A stretch of DNA of 5,843 nucleotides, taken from contig DAIDJI010000374.1 in NCBI GenBank assembly GCA_027451455.1, positions 1 through 5,843 on the forward strand, given 5' to 3'. Origin of the DNA: Planctomycetales bacterium. GTDB taxonomy: Bacteria; Planctomycetota; Planctomycetia; Isosphaerales; Isosphaeraceae. Within the stretch, counting starts at the first letter, position 1; the number at the start of each line of letters is the position of its first letter. The notes under the pieces were generated by a model, which made no database searches, was not told the origin of the DNA, and saw only the letters and a program-made list of their open reading frames with translations. Both the position numbers and the translations under genes were made by a program. Positions 1-5,689 of the stretch are shown here, piece after piece.

Positions 1-54
1 ATCAGCCTCGGCCATACCGAAGACTGGGACACCTACTGGTCAACGGCTGCGTAG
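1..54 (+). CDS. Possible C-terminal end of a gene entering from the left (unidentified)
   Basis: Frame 1 reads ISLGHTEDWDTYWSTAA and then TAG at 52-54. The composition, with several acidic and aromatic residues, is protein-like, and the sequence becomes more AT-rich just after the stop. This would be the last 17 residues of a protein whose body lies outside the window. I do not recognise the family. The other two plus frames are also open here, closing at 107-109 (frame 2) and 126-128 (frame 3), so the choice of frame is uncertain. No function can be given from so short a piece. Confidence 0.3.
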   Translation: MSLGHTEDWDTYWSTAA

Positions 55-104
55 GGCCAACTTCGAATGGGGCACCCTTCCCATCCAAAATTTCCAGGAC
101 GAAG

Positions 105-122
105 CTTGAATTCGTTTTCAAG
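105..122. other. Short inverted repeat in the leader upstream of the VioB-like gene
   Basis: CTTGAA (105-110) and TTCAAG (117-122) are perfect inverted copies separated by a 6-base loop. They sit in the AT-richer stretch (about 60-135) of the non-coding region 55-274, ahead of the first large gene. The stem is only 6 bp with two G-C pairs and no T-run follows, so it is a poor terminator. It could be a protein-binding half-site pair or chance. TTGAAT (106-111) also resembles a -35 box, but I see no convincing -10 at proper spacing. Nothing else recognisable was found in 55-274. Confidence 0.25.
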
Positions 123-274
123 AGGTAAGATCTATCCGGCGAGGCAGGGAACCGCTAGGCTACTCGGTCGCCGGCCGTGATCCGATCGCGGCATGGCATG
201 CTATGGCGGGAGCGGAGGCGGTGCCGGGCCGCCAGCGACCCGGCGGATCGGTCGCGATCGGGGGGCCATCGTCC

Positions 275-2359
275 ATGGGGCTGTTTGACTTCCCGCGGAT
301 CCACGTCTGGGGGACGCACTGGATCAATGTCGCGACCGGCAATAACGATAGCATGAGCCCCGGTACCGAAGGGGCGATCACCTCCGACTCCGAGCAGGTC
401 CGCGCCGTCACCGCGGGCCGATCCGACGCCGAGTTCGCCGCCTGGATGGAATCGCTTGGCGCCGCCGGCGGCCCGACCTCCGGCTGGATCAACGCCCAGT
501 GGAATTATTACGGGGATATGTCTTTCCGGTTTACCGACGTTCGTGTTCAGTCGATTCAGATCGGATATGACCGGCTCATCTCCGAGCCGTCGGAAGATCC
601 GCTCGTCGGTGCCGCGGTCTACCTCAACGACGCGGTGATGTGCGACACCAACCCCGAAGGCTACGATACCACGCAGATCTTCGCCGAGGCGCTGGAAATC
701 CGGGCGCCCGGGGCCCTGGCCGGGACCGGAACCTTCCTCAGCCGGAAGCCGACCCGAGCCGCGACCCGGTGGCTCAACTGGTTCCGCAACATCAACTTTC
801 ACGGCACTGCCTTCCCGAATTCCAGTGGAGGCGCCGGCGGGGCCTCCGCGACGTTCCAGCACGGAGTGGCCGTCGAGAAGGGGGATCTGGCGCACGCCCC
901 GCGCGAGGGCGACGCCTACGACGAGGTCTTCCATCGCTTCCTCCCTCTGCCGGCCTCGCCGGGCGCCTCGGCGATGGCCGAGGCCCTGCGCCGAGAGGAC
1001 GTCCAGGGCCTGGTCTTCCGGTACAACCTCTACCTGACCTATCCGCGGATCACCGACCCGGGCCTCGCCGAGATGTTCCGCCGTGGCGAGAAGGCCGAGA
1101 ACCCGGCGATCGGCCTGCTGGTCGGCACGATCGCCCCCTGGCTCGTCGGCGAGCCCGAATCGATCACGATGGGGCGATTTCTCCGACCGGCCAACTCGTT
1201 CACGAACTCCTACCGGATCGGCGGCCCGACCCCGCCGAAGCCGTACTACCTATCTCCCTGCGTGGCGCGGGTGGACCAGGAGGCCGGGAAGATCTCGATC
1301 GACGTCGCCAACTGCCTCCCCGAGATCGGCTCCGACGGGATGAAGTACCGGATGGGCGAGGTCACCCTGGGCGTCCGCAAGGCGACTCCGCCCGGCACCA
1401 ACCCCGCCGACAACACGTCGCCCGTGACGACCCTCGGCACAATCACCAACGATCGGGAGACCTACCAGCTCCTCGGCGGCCTCTTCGACGTCGACTACGG
1501 CGCCCTGCCGCCCGAGCAGAAGAAGCTCCTGAACGACGACGGGTACGAGATGGTCCTGGCGACCTCCGATTGCGGAGTCCTGCTCTACGAGCCGGAATAC
1601 ATGGTCGCGAGCGATTGCGAGTGCAGCTACCTCGACGACCTTCCCCCCGGGAAGAGCTGGGACGATGCCGACGTCCGCGAGGCCCTGGAGAAGGTGCCGG
1701 TCCCCGCGCTCCGGGGCGAGGTCCCGATTTACGTCCGGCGCCGGGGGGAGGTCCCGACCGGGCCCGTCGCGCTCTCCGTCGAGCAATGGCAGTTCACCCC
1801 GACCGGCGACCCGAACAACCTCGGCTACTACAATTACCCGGTCCAGCTCCGCTCCGAGACGTTCGAGGTGCAGGGCGGCGGGCCGACCCCGTATCGGCTC
1901 CGGCCCCTCGGCGGGCCGGGCATCTCGTACTATCGTTTCGTCGGGCCGGGGCAGTGGCCGGCCGTGATCGACCCCGCGACGTTCGCCAACCTGAGCTTCG
2001 CCGAGAACATGACGATCCTCCGCGTCCTCCCCTACTGGGACGACTCGAAAGTATCCGACGACGACCTGACCTTCGACCTCGTCTATCGCGAGGTCTTCCG
2101 CTATTACAAGCTGATCTTCCCGGCGATGAGCCGACGGCTCGACATGGCCGACCCAGCCATCTGGGCCTCGCCGACCGCGGCGTCGTACGTCCTTCGGATG
2201 ATCGACCCCCGGCTCTGGGAGACCTACAACTACATGCCCAGGACCCGCGACCTCTCGGCGTCCCGGCGCCGGCTGGTCGAGCGGTTCTGCCGGAAGGTGA
2301 TCGCCGCCCACAGGGGCGCCGCGATGGCGCCCTCGCCGGCGACCGCGCCTGTGCCCTGA
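275..2359 (+). CDS. VioB/RebD-like iminophenyl-pyruvate dimer synthase, N-terminal part as a separate protein
   Basis: This 694-residue protein matches the part of VioB (violacein pathway) and RebD/StaD (indolocarbazole pathways) that precedes the ferritin-like domain. The start MGLFDFPRIH corresponds to the VioB start as I remember it (MSILDFPRIHFRG). Near the C-terminus, FDLVYREVFRYYKLIFPAMS (600-619) and the stretch 640-671, with IDPRLW, YNYMPRTRDLSA and RRRLVERF, match the VioB segment just before its ferritin-like half, including the YYMPSTRELSAPK block. The ATG at 275 is chosen because it restores this conserved start; a G-run at about 260-266 could serve as ribosome binding site. An in-frame ATG at 203 would add 24 Pro/Gly/Arg-rich residues with no family match. 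There is no signal peptide or membrane segment, so it is probably cytosolic. The known enzymes couple two tryptophan-derived imines oxidatively, and RebD/StaD bind heme. Here the ferritin-like half is in the next gene, 76 bases downstream, so the two proteins probably work as a complex. The substrate is unknown. A Cys cluster (C433, C448, C450) is unusual. Confidence 0.82.
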   Translation: MGLFDFPRIHVWGTHWINVATGNNDSMSPGTEGAITSDSEQVRAVTAGRSDAEFAAWMESLGAAGGPTSGWINAQWNYYGDMSFRFTDVRVQSIQIGYDRLISEPSEDPLVGAAVYLNDAVMCDTNPEGYDTTQIFAEALEIRAPGALAGTGTFLSRKPTRAATRWLNWFRNINFHGTAFPNSSGGAGGASATFQHGVAVEKGDLAHAPREGDAYDEVFHRFLPLPASPGASAMAEALRREDVQGLVFRYNLYLTYPRITDPGLAEMFRRGEKAENPAIGLLVGTIAPWLVGEPESITMGRFLRPANSFTNSYRIGGPTPPKPYYLSPCVARVDQEAGKISIDVANCLPEIGSDGMKYRMGEVTLGVRKATPPGTNPADNTSPVTTLGTITNDRETYQLLGGLFDVDYGALPPEQKKLLNDDGYEMVLATSDCGVLLYEPEYMVASDCECSYLDDLPPGKSWDDADVREALEKVPVPALRGEVPIYVRRRGEVPTGPVALSVEQWQFTPTGDPNNLGYYNYPVQLRSETFEVQGGGPTPYRLRPLGGPGISYYRFVGPGQWPAVIDPATFANLSFAENMTILRVLPYWDDSKVSDDDLTFDLVYREVFRYYKLIFPAMSRRLDMADPAIWASPTAASYVLRMIDPRLWETYNYMPRTRDLSASRRRLVERFCRKVIAAHRGAAMAPSPATAPVP

Positions 2360-2424
2360 GGGCCCTTTCACGATCCCCGAGCCCGACGGACCGATCCGCC
2401 CCTTCCGCACCCTCGACGAACCAC

Positions 2425-2431
2425 GGGGAGG
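2425..2431 (+). promoter_or_regulatory. Ribosome binding site fixing a TTG start
   Basis: GGGGAGG at 2425-2431 is a strong Shine-Dalgarno sequence. Its GGAG core (2427-2430) ends five bases before the TTG at 2436. It supports independent translation of the ferritin-like protein from a TTG codon rather than read-through or frameshift from the preceding gene, whose TGA is at 2357-2359 in another frame. Confidence 0.7.
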
Positions 2432-2435
2432 CCCC

Positions 2436-3665
2436 TTGCTCCGCATCAACAAGAAGACCGGCGAGATCCCGACCGACTTCCGGGACGATTACCTGGAGCT
2501 GCTCTGGCTGCTCGACCAGGCCGCGGGGCTGGAGCACGCGCTGCTCGTGTCGTACCTCTACGCTCTCTTCTCGATCAAGGACAAATACAAGGAGGTGCGG
2601 GGCGACCTCGCGACGCGGTCGTACCTCGAGCACTCGCCGAACGGACGGGGTGGGACCTCGGTGCTGAAGGAGCACGACAGCTTCCTCGACGTGGCGCTCG
2701 AGGAGATGCAGCATTTCAGCCTGGTCAACCGGTTCCTCGCCGATCTCGGCGCCGCCCCCAACCTGACGCCGCAGGTGTATCCCTACTCGTGCGATCTCTA
2801 CCCGTTCGACCTCGCCCTGATCCCCCTGACGCGATACGCCTCGGCGACCTACCTCTGGATCGAGGCCGACGCCTGCGCGCTGAGCCTCGACCGCGAATGC
2901 GAGGGCAAGGGCGAGCCCCCCGAATTCATCGGGGAGGTCCGCGAGGTCCTCGCGAAGGGGAGCCATCGGCCGATCGACAGCATTCCGCGCAATCACCTGG
3001 GGAGCCTGTACCAGAGGATCGTGGCCCAGGTGCGCAAGGTCGCCGCATCGCCCCCCGCGTTCCTGCCGTCCGGTTTCCCCTGGGGCGACTGGGACGAGCG
3101 GATGAACTGGATCCTCGACCAGGGCGAGGTGGCCCATTATCGGTTCTTCCGGGGCGTCTTCACCGGCGAGGCGTTCGGCGTCCCCGACCCGTGGAAGCGC
3201 GGCCGGGATTATCCGTCGTACAACTTCCGGAGGCTCACGGCCTACCCGGGAGCCGACGACACGATCCCCAATGAGGACGCCCGCCAGCTCGCCTGGCTGG
3301 CGGACCTTCATTACTGGATTCTCCTGGGCCTGCTCGACCAGGGCTTCCGGTACAAGGAGCTTCGGCTCCGATACGCGGCGATCGACGCGATGACCCTGGG
3401 CCTCTGGGCGCTCGGCCTGCACCTCGCGCGGGTGTACCAGGTGGGCGTTCCGTTCGACCCGTTCTCCACCCAGATCGAGATGGGTCGAACTCCCGAATTC
3501 GCGGCGGCGGTCCTCGGCCTGCTGATCCAGGAGGCCCAGGATCTGGCCCGCACGCTCGGTGCCCGGGGATTGCTCCCGTCCGACTACGACCCGACGCTTT
3601 TCCGGGTGCTCCTCGACAACCTCCAGGGCGCCCACGCCCTCGACGGATCCGGGCGGCTGCTATAA
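2436..3665 (+). CDS. VioB-type ferritin-like di-iron domain protein (C-terminal half of a split VioB/RebD homologue)
   Basis: This 409-residue protein corresponds to the C-terminal ferritin-like half of VioB/RebD (the family I recall as Pfam Ferritin-like PF12902). It starts at TTG 2436, supported by GGGGAGG just upstream; no suitable ATG lies nearby. The visible ligand set is that of a four-helix di-iron protein: E33 in helix 1 (GLEHALLVSYLYALFS, like VioB LELSVMLQYLYAAYS), E90xxH93 in helix 2 (LEEMQHF, like VioB HEEMIHY), E143 in helix 3 (YLWIEAD) and E231xxH234 in helix 4 (DQGEVAHYRFF; VioB also has a DQGE motif and an ExxH). Later, AAIDAMTLGLW (314-324) matches VioB AAIDLMTGLL. The full family C-terminus appears to be present. 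There is no signal peptide or membrane helix. It probably pairs with the upstream protein to rebuild a complete enzyme of about 1,100 residues, against about 1,000 for VioB. The oxidative chemistry is inferred and the substrate is unknown. The gene may also share a transcript with the exporter 88 bases downstream. Confidence 0.85.
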   Translation: MLRINKKTGEIPTDFRDDYLELLWLLDQAAGLEHALLVSYLYALFSIKDKYKEVRGDLATRSYLEHSPNGRGGTSVLKEHDSFLDVALEEMQHFSLVNRFLADLGAAPNLTPQVYPYSCDLYPFDLALIPLTRYASATYLWIEADACALSLDRECEGKGEPPEFIGEVREVLAKGSHRPIDSIPRNHLGSLYQRIVAQVRKVAASPPAFLPSGFPWGDWDERMNWILDQGEVAHYRFFRGVFTGEAFGVPDPWKRGRDYPSYNFRRLTAYPGADDTIPNEDARQLAWLADLHYWILLGLLDQGFRYKELRLRYAAIDAMTLGLWALGLHLARVYQVGVPFDPFSTQIEMGRTPEFAAAVLGLLIQEAQDLARTLGARGLLPSDYDPTLFRVLLDNLQGAHALDGSGRLL

Positions 3666-3666
3666 T
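3658..3666 (+). promoter_or_regulatory. Possible extended -10 promoter element for the exporter gene
   Basis: TGCTATAAT is a perfect extended -10 motif (TG, one base, TATAAT). It overlaps the last codons and the TAA stop of the ferritin-like gene. In DNA this GC-rich an exact TATAAT is rare by chance. A start about 7 bases downstream would give a leader of roughly 80 bases before the exporter ATG at 3754. No good -35 box lies 16-18 bases upstream, but extended -10 promoters often do not need one. It could still be a coincidence of the stop codon context. Confidence 0.35.
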
Positions 3667-3753
3667 GAAAGCGAATCGGCCCGGCTCGGGTGTCCGGGGG
3701 GCCTGGCCCGTCGACGATCCGGCGCGAGGGCCCGCGCCCCTTGGGAACAGGGA

Positions 3754-5016
3754 ATGTCCGCGACCACGGCTCCCCGGATCGATCGCGACGACGAGACCAA
3801 CTCGCTGCTCGCCCGTCGTTCCTATCTGTTCTTCCTGGCCGGCCGATTCCTCGGCACCCTGGCGACCGGTTCGCAGTCGGTCATCCTGGCCTGGGAGGTC
3901 TACGAGGTCGCCCGGCTGAGCCGGACCGTCTCGGAGGCCGCTTTCGCGGTCGGGATGCTCGGCCTGGCGCAGTTCCTCCCGCTCTTCGCGCTGACGCTCG
4001 TGGCCGGCGAGGCGGCCGACCGCCACGATCGCCAGAAGATCCTCGCGTTCTGCTATCTGACCCAGTTGACGACCGCCGTGATCCTGGCGATCCGGTCGGC
4101 GAGCGGCGGGGGGCTCTGGCCGATCTTCGTCGTCGCCTCGATCTTCGGCGCCAGCCGGGCGTTCTTCCACCCGGCCGCCGGAGCGCTCGCCCCCATGCTG
4201 GTGCCGCTTCGGCTGCTGCCCCGGGCGATCGCGACCAACTCCATCGCCGCCCAGCTCGGCAGCATCCTCGGACCGGCCCTCGGCGGCCTGCTCTGTCTGG
4301 CCTCGCCGACGCTTGGTTACGCCGTGAGCGCTGCCCTTTATGCCACCGCGGCCATTTGCGCCTCGATGATCCGGGGCGAGACTCGTCCAGCCCATCACGG
4401 CGGCCGATCCCGCCTCGAACAGATACGCGAGGGGCTCGCCTACGTCTGGCAGAACAAGCTGGTTTTTGGGGCCATCTCGCTCGACCTGTTCGCCGTTTTG
4501 CTCGGCGGGGCCACCAGCCTTCTCCCGGTCTTCGCTCGCGACGTGCTCGACGTCGGTTCGGAGGGCTTCGGCATCCTCCGAGCAGCGCCGGCGGTTGGGG
4601 CGATGCTGGTGGCCGGATTCCTGGCCCGGCACCCGATCCGACGCCACGCCGGGCCGAAGATGCTCCTCGCCGTCGGGCTTTTCGGGGCGATGACGATCGT
4701 CTTCGCCTGGTCGCGATCGTTCCCGCTCTCGGTGCTGGCGCTGGCGATCCTTGGCGGGGCCGACATGGTCTCGGTCTTCACCCGACAGAGCCTCGTACAG
4801 ATCGCGACCCCCGATCGGATGCGGGGGCGCGTCTCGGCGGTCGCGACGCTCTTCATCGGAGCCTCGAACGAGCTCGGCGAGTTCGAAAGCGGCGTCGTCA
4901 CGCGGTTCCTGGGACCCGTCGCCGCGGTCGCCTTCGGCGGCTTCGGCGCCCTGGCCGTCACTCTCTCGTGGGCCCGGATGTTCCCGGCCCTGCGGAACGC
5001 CGATCGTCTGGGCTGA
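3754..5016 (+). CDS. Major facilitator superfamily exporter, EntS/MFS_3-like
   Basis: This is a 420-residue integral membrane transporter, a usual length for a 12-helix MFS protein. Hydrophobic segments run through most of the chain from about residue 24 to 408, split by a basic central loop at about 207-227. GEAADRHDRQK (85-95) is the MFS motif A loop between helices 2 and 3. GPALGG (173-178) fits the glycine/proline-rich motif C typical of drug/H+ antiporters. PDRMRGRVSAV (353-363) is characteristic of the EntS (enterobactin exporter)/MFS_3 branch, where it lies between helices 10 and 11. The ATG at 3754 is preferred: it has GGGA seven bases upstream, a normal polar N-terminus follows, and the upstream in-frame extension is a shadow of the ferritin-like gene. 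The family expels small molecules using the proton gradient. Position after the two VioB-like genes suggests export of their product or self-protection, which is inference. Substrate cannot be read from sequence. Confidence 0.88.
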   Translation: MSATTAPRIDRDDETNSLLARRSYLFFLAGRFLGTLATGSQSVILAWEVYEVARLSRTVSEAAFAVGMLGLAQFLPLFALTLVAGEAADRHDRQKILAFCYLTQLTTAVILAIRSASGGGLWPIFVVASIFGASRAFFHPAAGALAPMLVPLRLLPRAIATNSIAAQLGSILGPALGGLLCLASPTLGYAVSAALYATAAICASMIRGETRPAHHGGRSRLEQIREGLAYVWQNKLVFGAISLDLFAVLLGGATSLLPVFARDVLDVGSEGFGILRAAPAVGAMLVAGFLARHPIRRHAGPKMLLAVGLFGAMTIVFAWSRSFPLSVLALAILGGADMVSVFTRQSLVQIATPDRMRGRVSAVATLFIGASNELGEFESGVVTRFLGPVAAVAFGGFGALAVTLSWARMFPALRNADRLG

Positions 5017-5028
5017 CTGGGGCCGAGA

Positions 5029-5580
5029 TCACGCCTCATCGTCCTCGCGACGAGCCCGTAGAAACCGTCGAACCTTCGCCGAGGCGCGGTCGAGACCGCG
5101 GTCGGTCGGCGTCGGCCGGGGATGGCGGCGGATCTCGCCGATCGGGTCGCGCGTCCGCTTGCGCTGGAGAAGGTGGCCGCTTCGGGAGCCGTCGGGCTCG
5201 CCTGGGGGCGTGTAGTCCTTCCAGATCCCCGAGTGGCTGCGACGCTCGTAACGCGCGGCATCCTCGGGGCCGGAGGCATCGCGCCAGGGGCCCATCCAGC
5301 CGCGTTTGAGCCGGGCCCGGCAGGTCGTGCAGAGATAGTAGCTGGAATGCCGGGCCAGTCGGCGGAGCGACCATCGCGAGCAGTTCGGGCACCGCTTGCT
5401 CAGAACGATTTCGGCGACCGCGGCGATCAGGCAGAGGACCGAGAGAATCACCGCCGCGCTGATGGCGATCACGCGCTCCGGCGAGTTGAGGACCCGGGGC
5501 AGGGCCATCGTCCCACCGACGAAGAGAATCGCCCACATCATCTGCCCGATGGTGAAGCGAAACCGCCGTCGGGGTTTCAT
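5029..5580 (-). CDS. Small planctomycete-type membrane protein with a zinc-ribbon-like cysteine pattern (unknown function)
   Basis: This 183-residue protein is read leftward from ATG at 5580-5578, with a strong GGGAGG ribosome binding site seven bases upstream. A basic start (MKPRRRFRFT) leads into a first membrane helix (about 13-29, IGQMMWAILFVGG) and a second (about 37-60). After the second helix come C64-P-N-C67 and C84-T-T-C87, two CxxC pairs 16 residues apart, as in a treble-clef or rubredoxin-like zinc ribbon. The last roughly 100 residues are hydrophilic, rich in Arg and Asp, and look disordered. Both ends of the hairpin would face the cytoplasm by the positive-inside rule. The Arg-rich RFTIGQMMW start resembles a pattern I recall in many small planctomycetal membrane proteins. 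The gene converges on the exporter gene with a 12-base gap and no visible terminator between them. I know no function for it, and nothing ties it to the VioB-like genes. Confidence 0.75.
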   Translation of the reverse strand: MKPRRRFRFTIGQMMWAILFVGGTMALPRVLNSPERVIAISAAVILSVLCLIAAVAEIVLSKRCPNCSRWSLRRLARHSSYYLCTTCRARLKRGWMGPWRDASGPEDAARYERRSHSGIWKDYTPPGEPDGSRSGHLLQRKRTRDPIGEIRRHPRPTPTDRGLDRASAKVRRFLRARREDDEA

Positions 5581-5587
5581 CGGCCAG

Positions 5588-5593
5588 CCTCCC
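5588..5593 (-). promoter_or_regulatory. Ribosome binding site of the small membrane protein gene
   Basis: GGGAGG on the minus strand, seven bases before the ATG at 5580, is a near-consensus Shine-Dalgarno sequence and fixes the start of the gene. Confidence 0.7.
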
Positions 5594-5645
5594 GGTTTGG
5601 GACATGCATCCAGCTTGATCGTAGCCCAGGCGAGGCGGTGCGGCC

Positions 5646-5665
5646 ATCCGAAAATCCGAATCCGA
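5646..5665. repeat. Three close direct copies of ATCCGA
   Basis: ATCCGA occurs at 5646-5651, 5654-5659 and 5660-5665 (TCGGAT on the minus strand), with start-to-start spacing of 8 and 6 bases. The cluster lies in the 109-base gap upstream of the small membrane protein gene and covers the proposed -10 region. It could be an operator with repeated half-sites or a small slippage repeat. Confidence 0.4.
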
Positions 5666-5678
5666 ACGCGGTAGTCAA
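5651..5678 (-). promoter_or_regulatory. Possible promoter of the small membrane protein gene
   Basis: On the minus strand, TTGACT (5678-5673) matches the -35 consensus TTGACA at five of six bases. A weak -10 candidate, GATTTT (5656-5651), follows after 16 bases and matches TATAAT at only three positions. Transcription would begin around 5644 and leave a leader of about 65 bases before the ATG. The -35 box is good and the -10 box poor, so this is tentative. Confidence 0.3.
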
Positions 5679-5689
5679 CCCTCAGACCC

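Noticed and set aside
105..122. Inverted repeat as a Rho-independent terminator for the gene ending at 54
   Set aside because: The stem is short, mostly A-T, and no T-run follows.
102..133. HindIII (AAGCTT), EcoRI (GAATTC) and BglII (AGATCT) sites packed in 32 bases, like a cloning polylinker
   Set aside because: No other vector-like sequence surrounds them. The stretch is AT-rich intergenic DNA where such palindromes arise by chance. Noted only as a possible contamination flag.
203..274. Upstream ATG at 203 as start of the first VioB-like gene
   Set aside because: It adds 24 low-complexity residues with no family match, while the ATG at 275 reproduces the conserved VioB N-terminus exactly.
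1250..2452. Long minus-strand open frame opposite the first VioB-like gene
   Set aside because: Antisense shadow created by high GC at third codon positions; low-complexity Arg/Gly/Val/Asp composition and no recognisable domain.
640..2667. Long open frame on the plus strand overlapping both VioB-like genes
   Set aside because: Its translation is Arg/Pro/Gly-rich with no domain, as expected for a shifted frame of GC-rich genes. It does not bridge the two genes as a real fusion: the conserved family blocks lie in the other frames.
1794..3635. 613-residue minus-strand open frame opposite the ferritin-like gene
   Set aside because: Antisense shadow of a gene with strong family evidence; no motif, and a tail of Arg/Ser/Gly repeats.
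3665..3919. Small open frame starting with an ATG that shares a base with the stop of the ferritin-like gene
   Set aside because: Although the ATG position suggests translational coupling, the product is Pro/Arg/Ser-rich and most of it overlaps the exporter in another frame.
3235..4647. 470-residue minus-strand open frame opposite the exporter gene
   Set aside because: Overlaps two well-supported plus-strand genes and has shadow-type composition.
3690..5309. 539-residue plus-strand open frame overlapping the exporter and the convergent gene
   Set aside because: Arg/Pro/Gly-rich shifted frame without membrane segments; the MFS motifs are in the frame starting at 3754.
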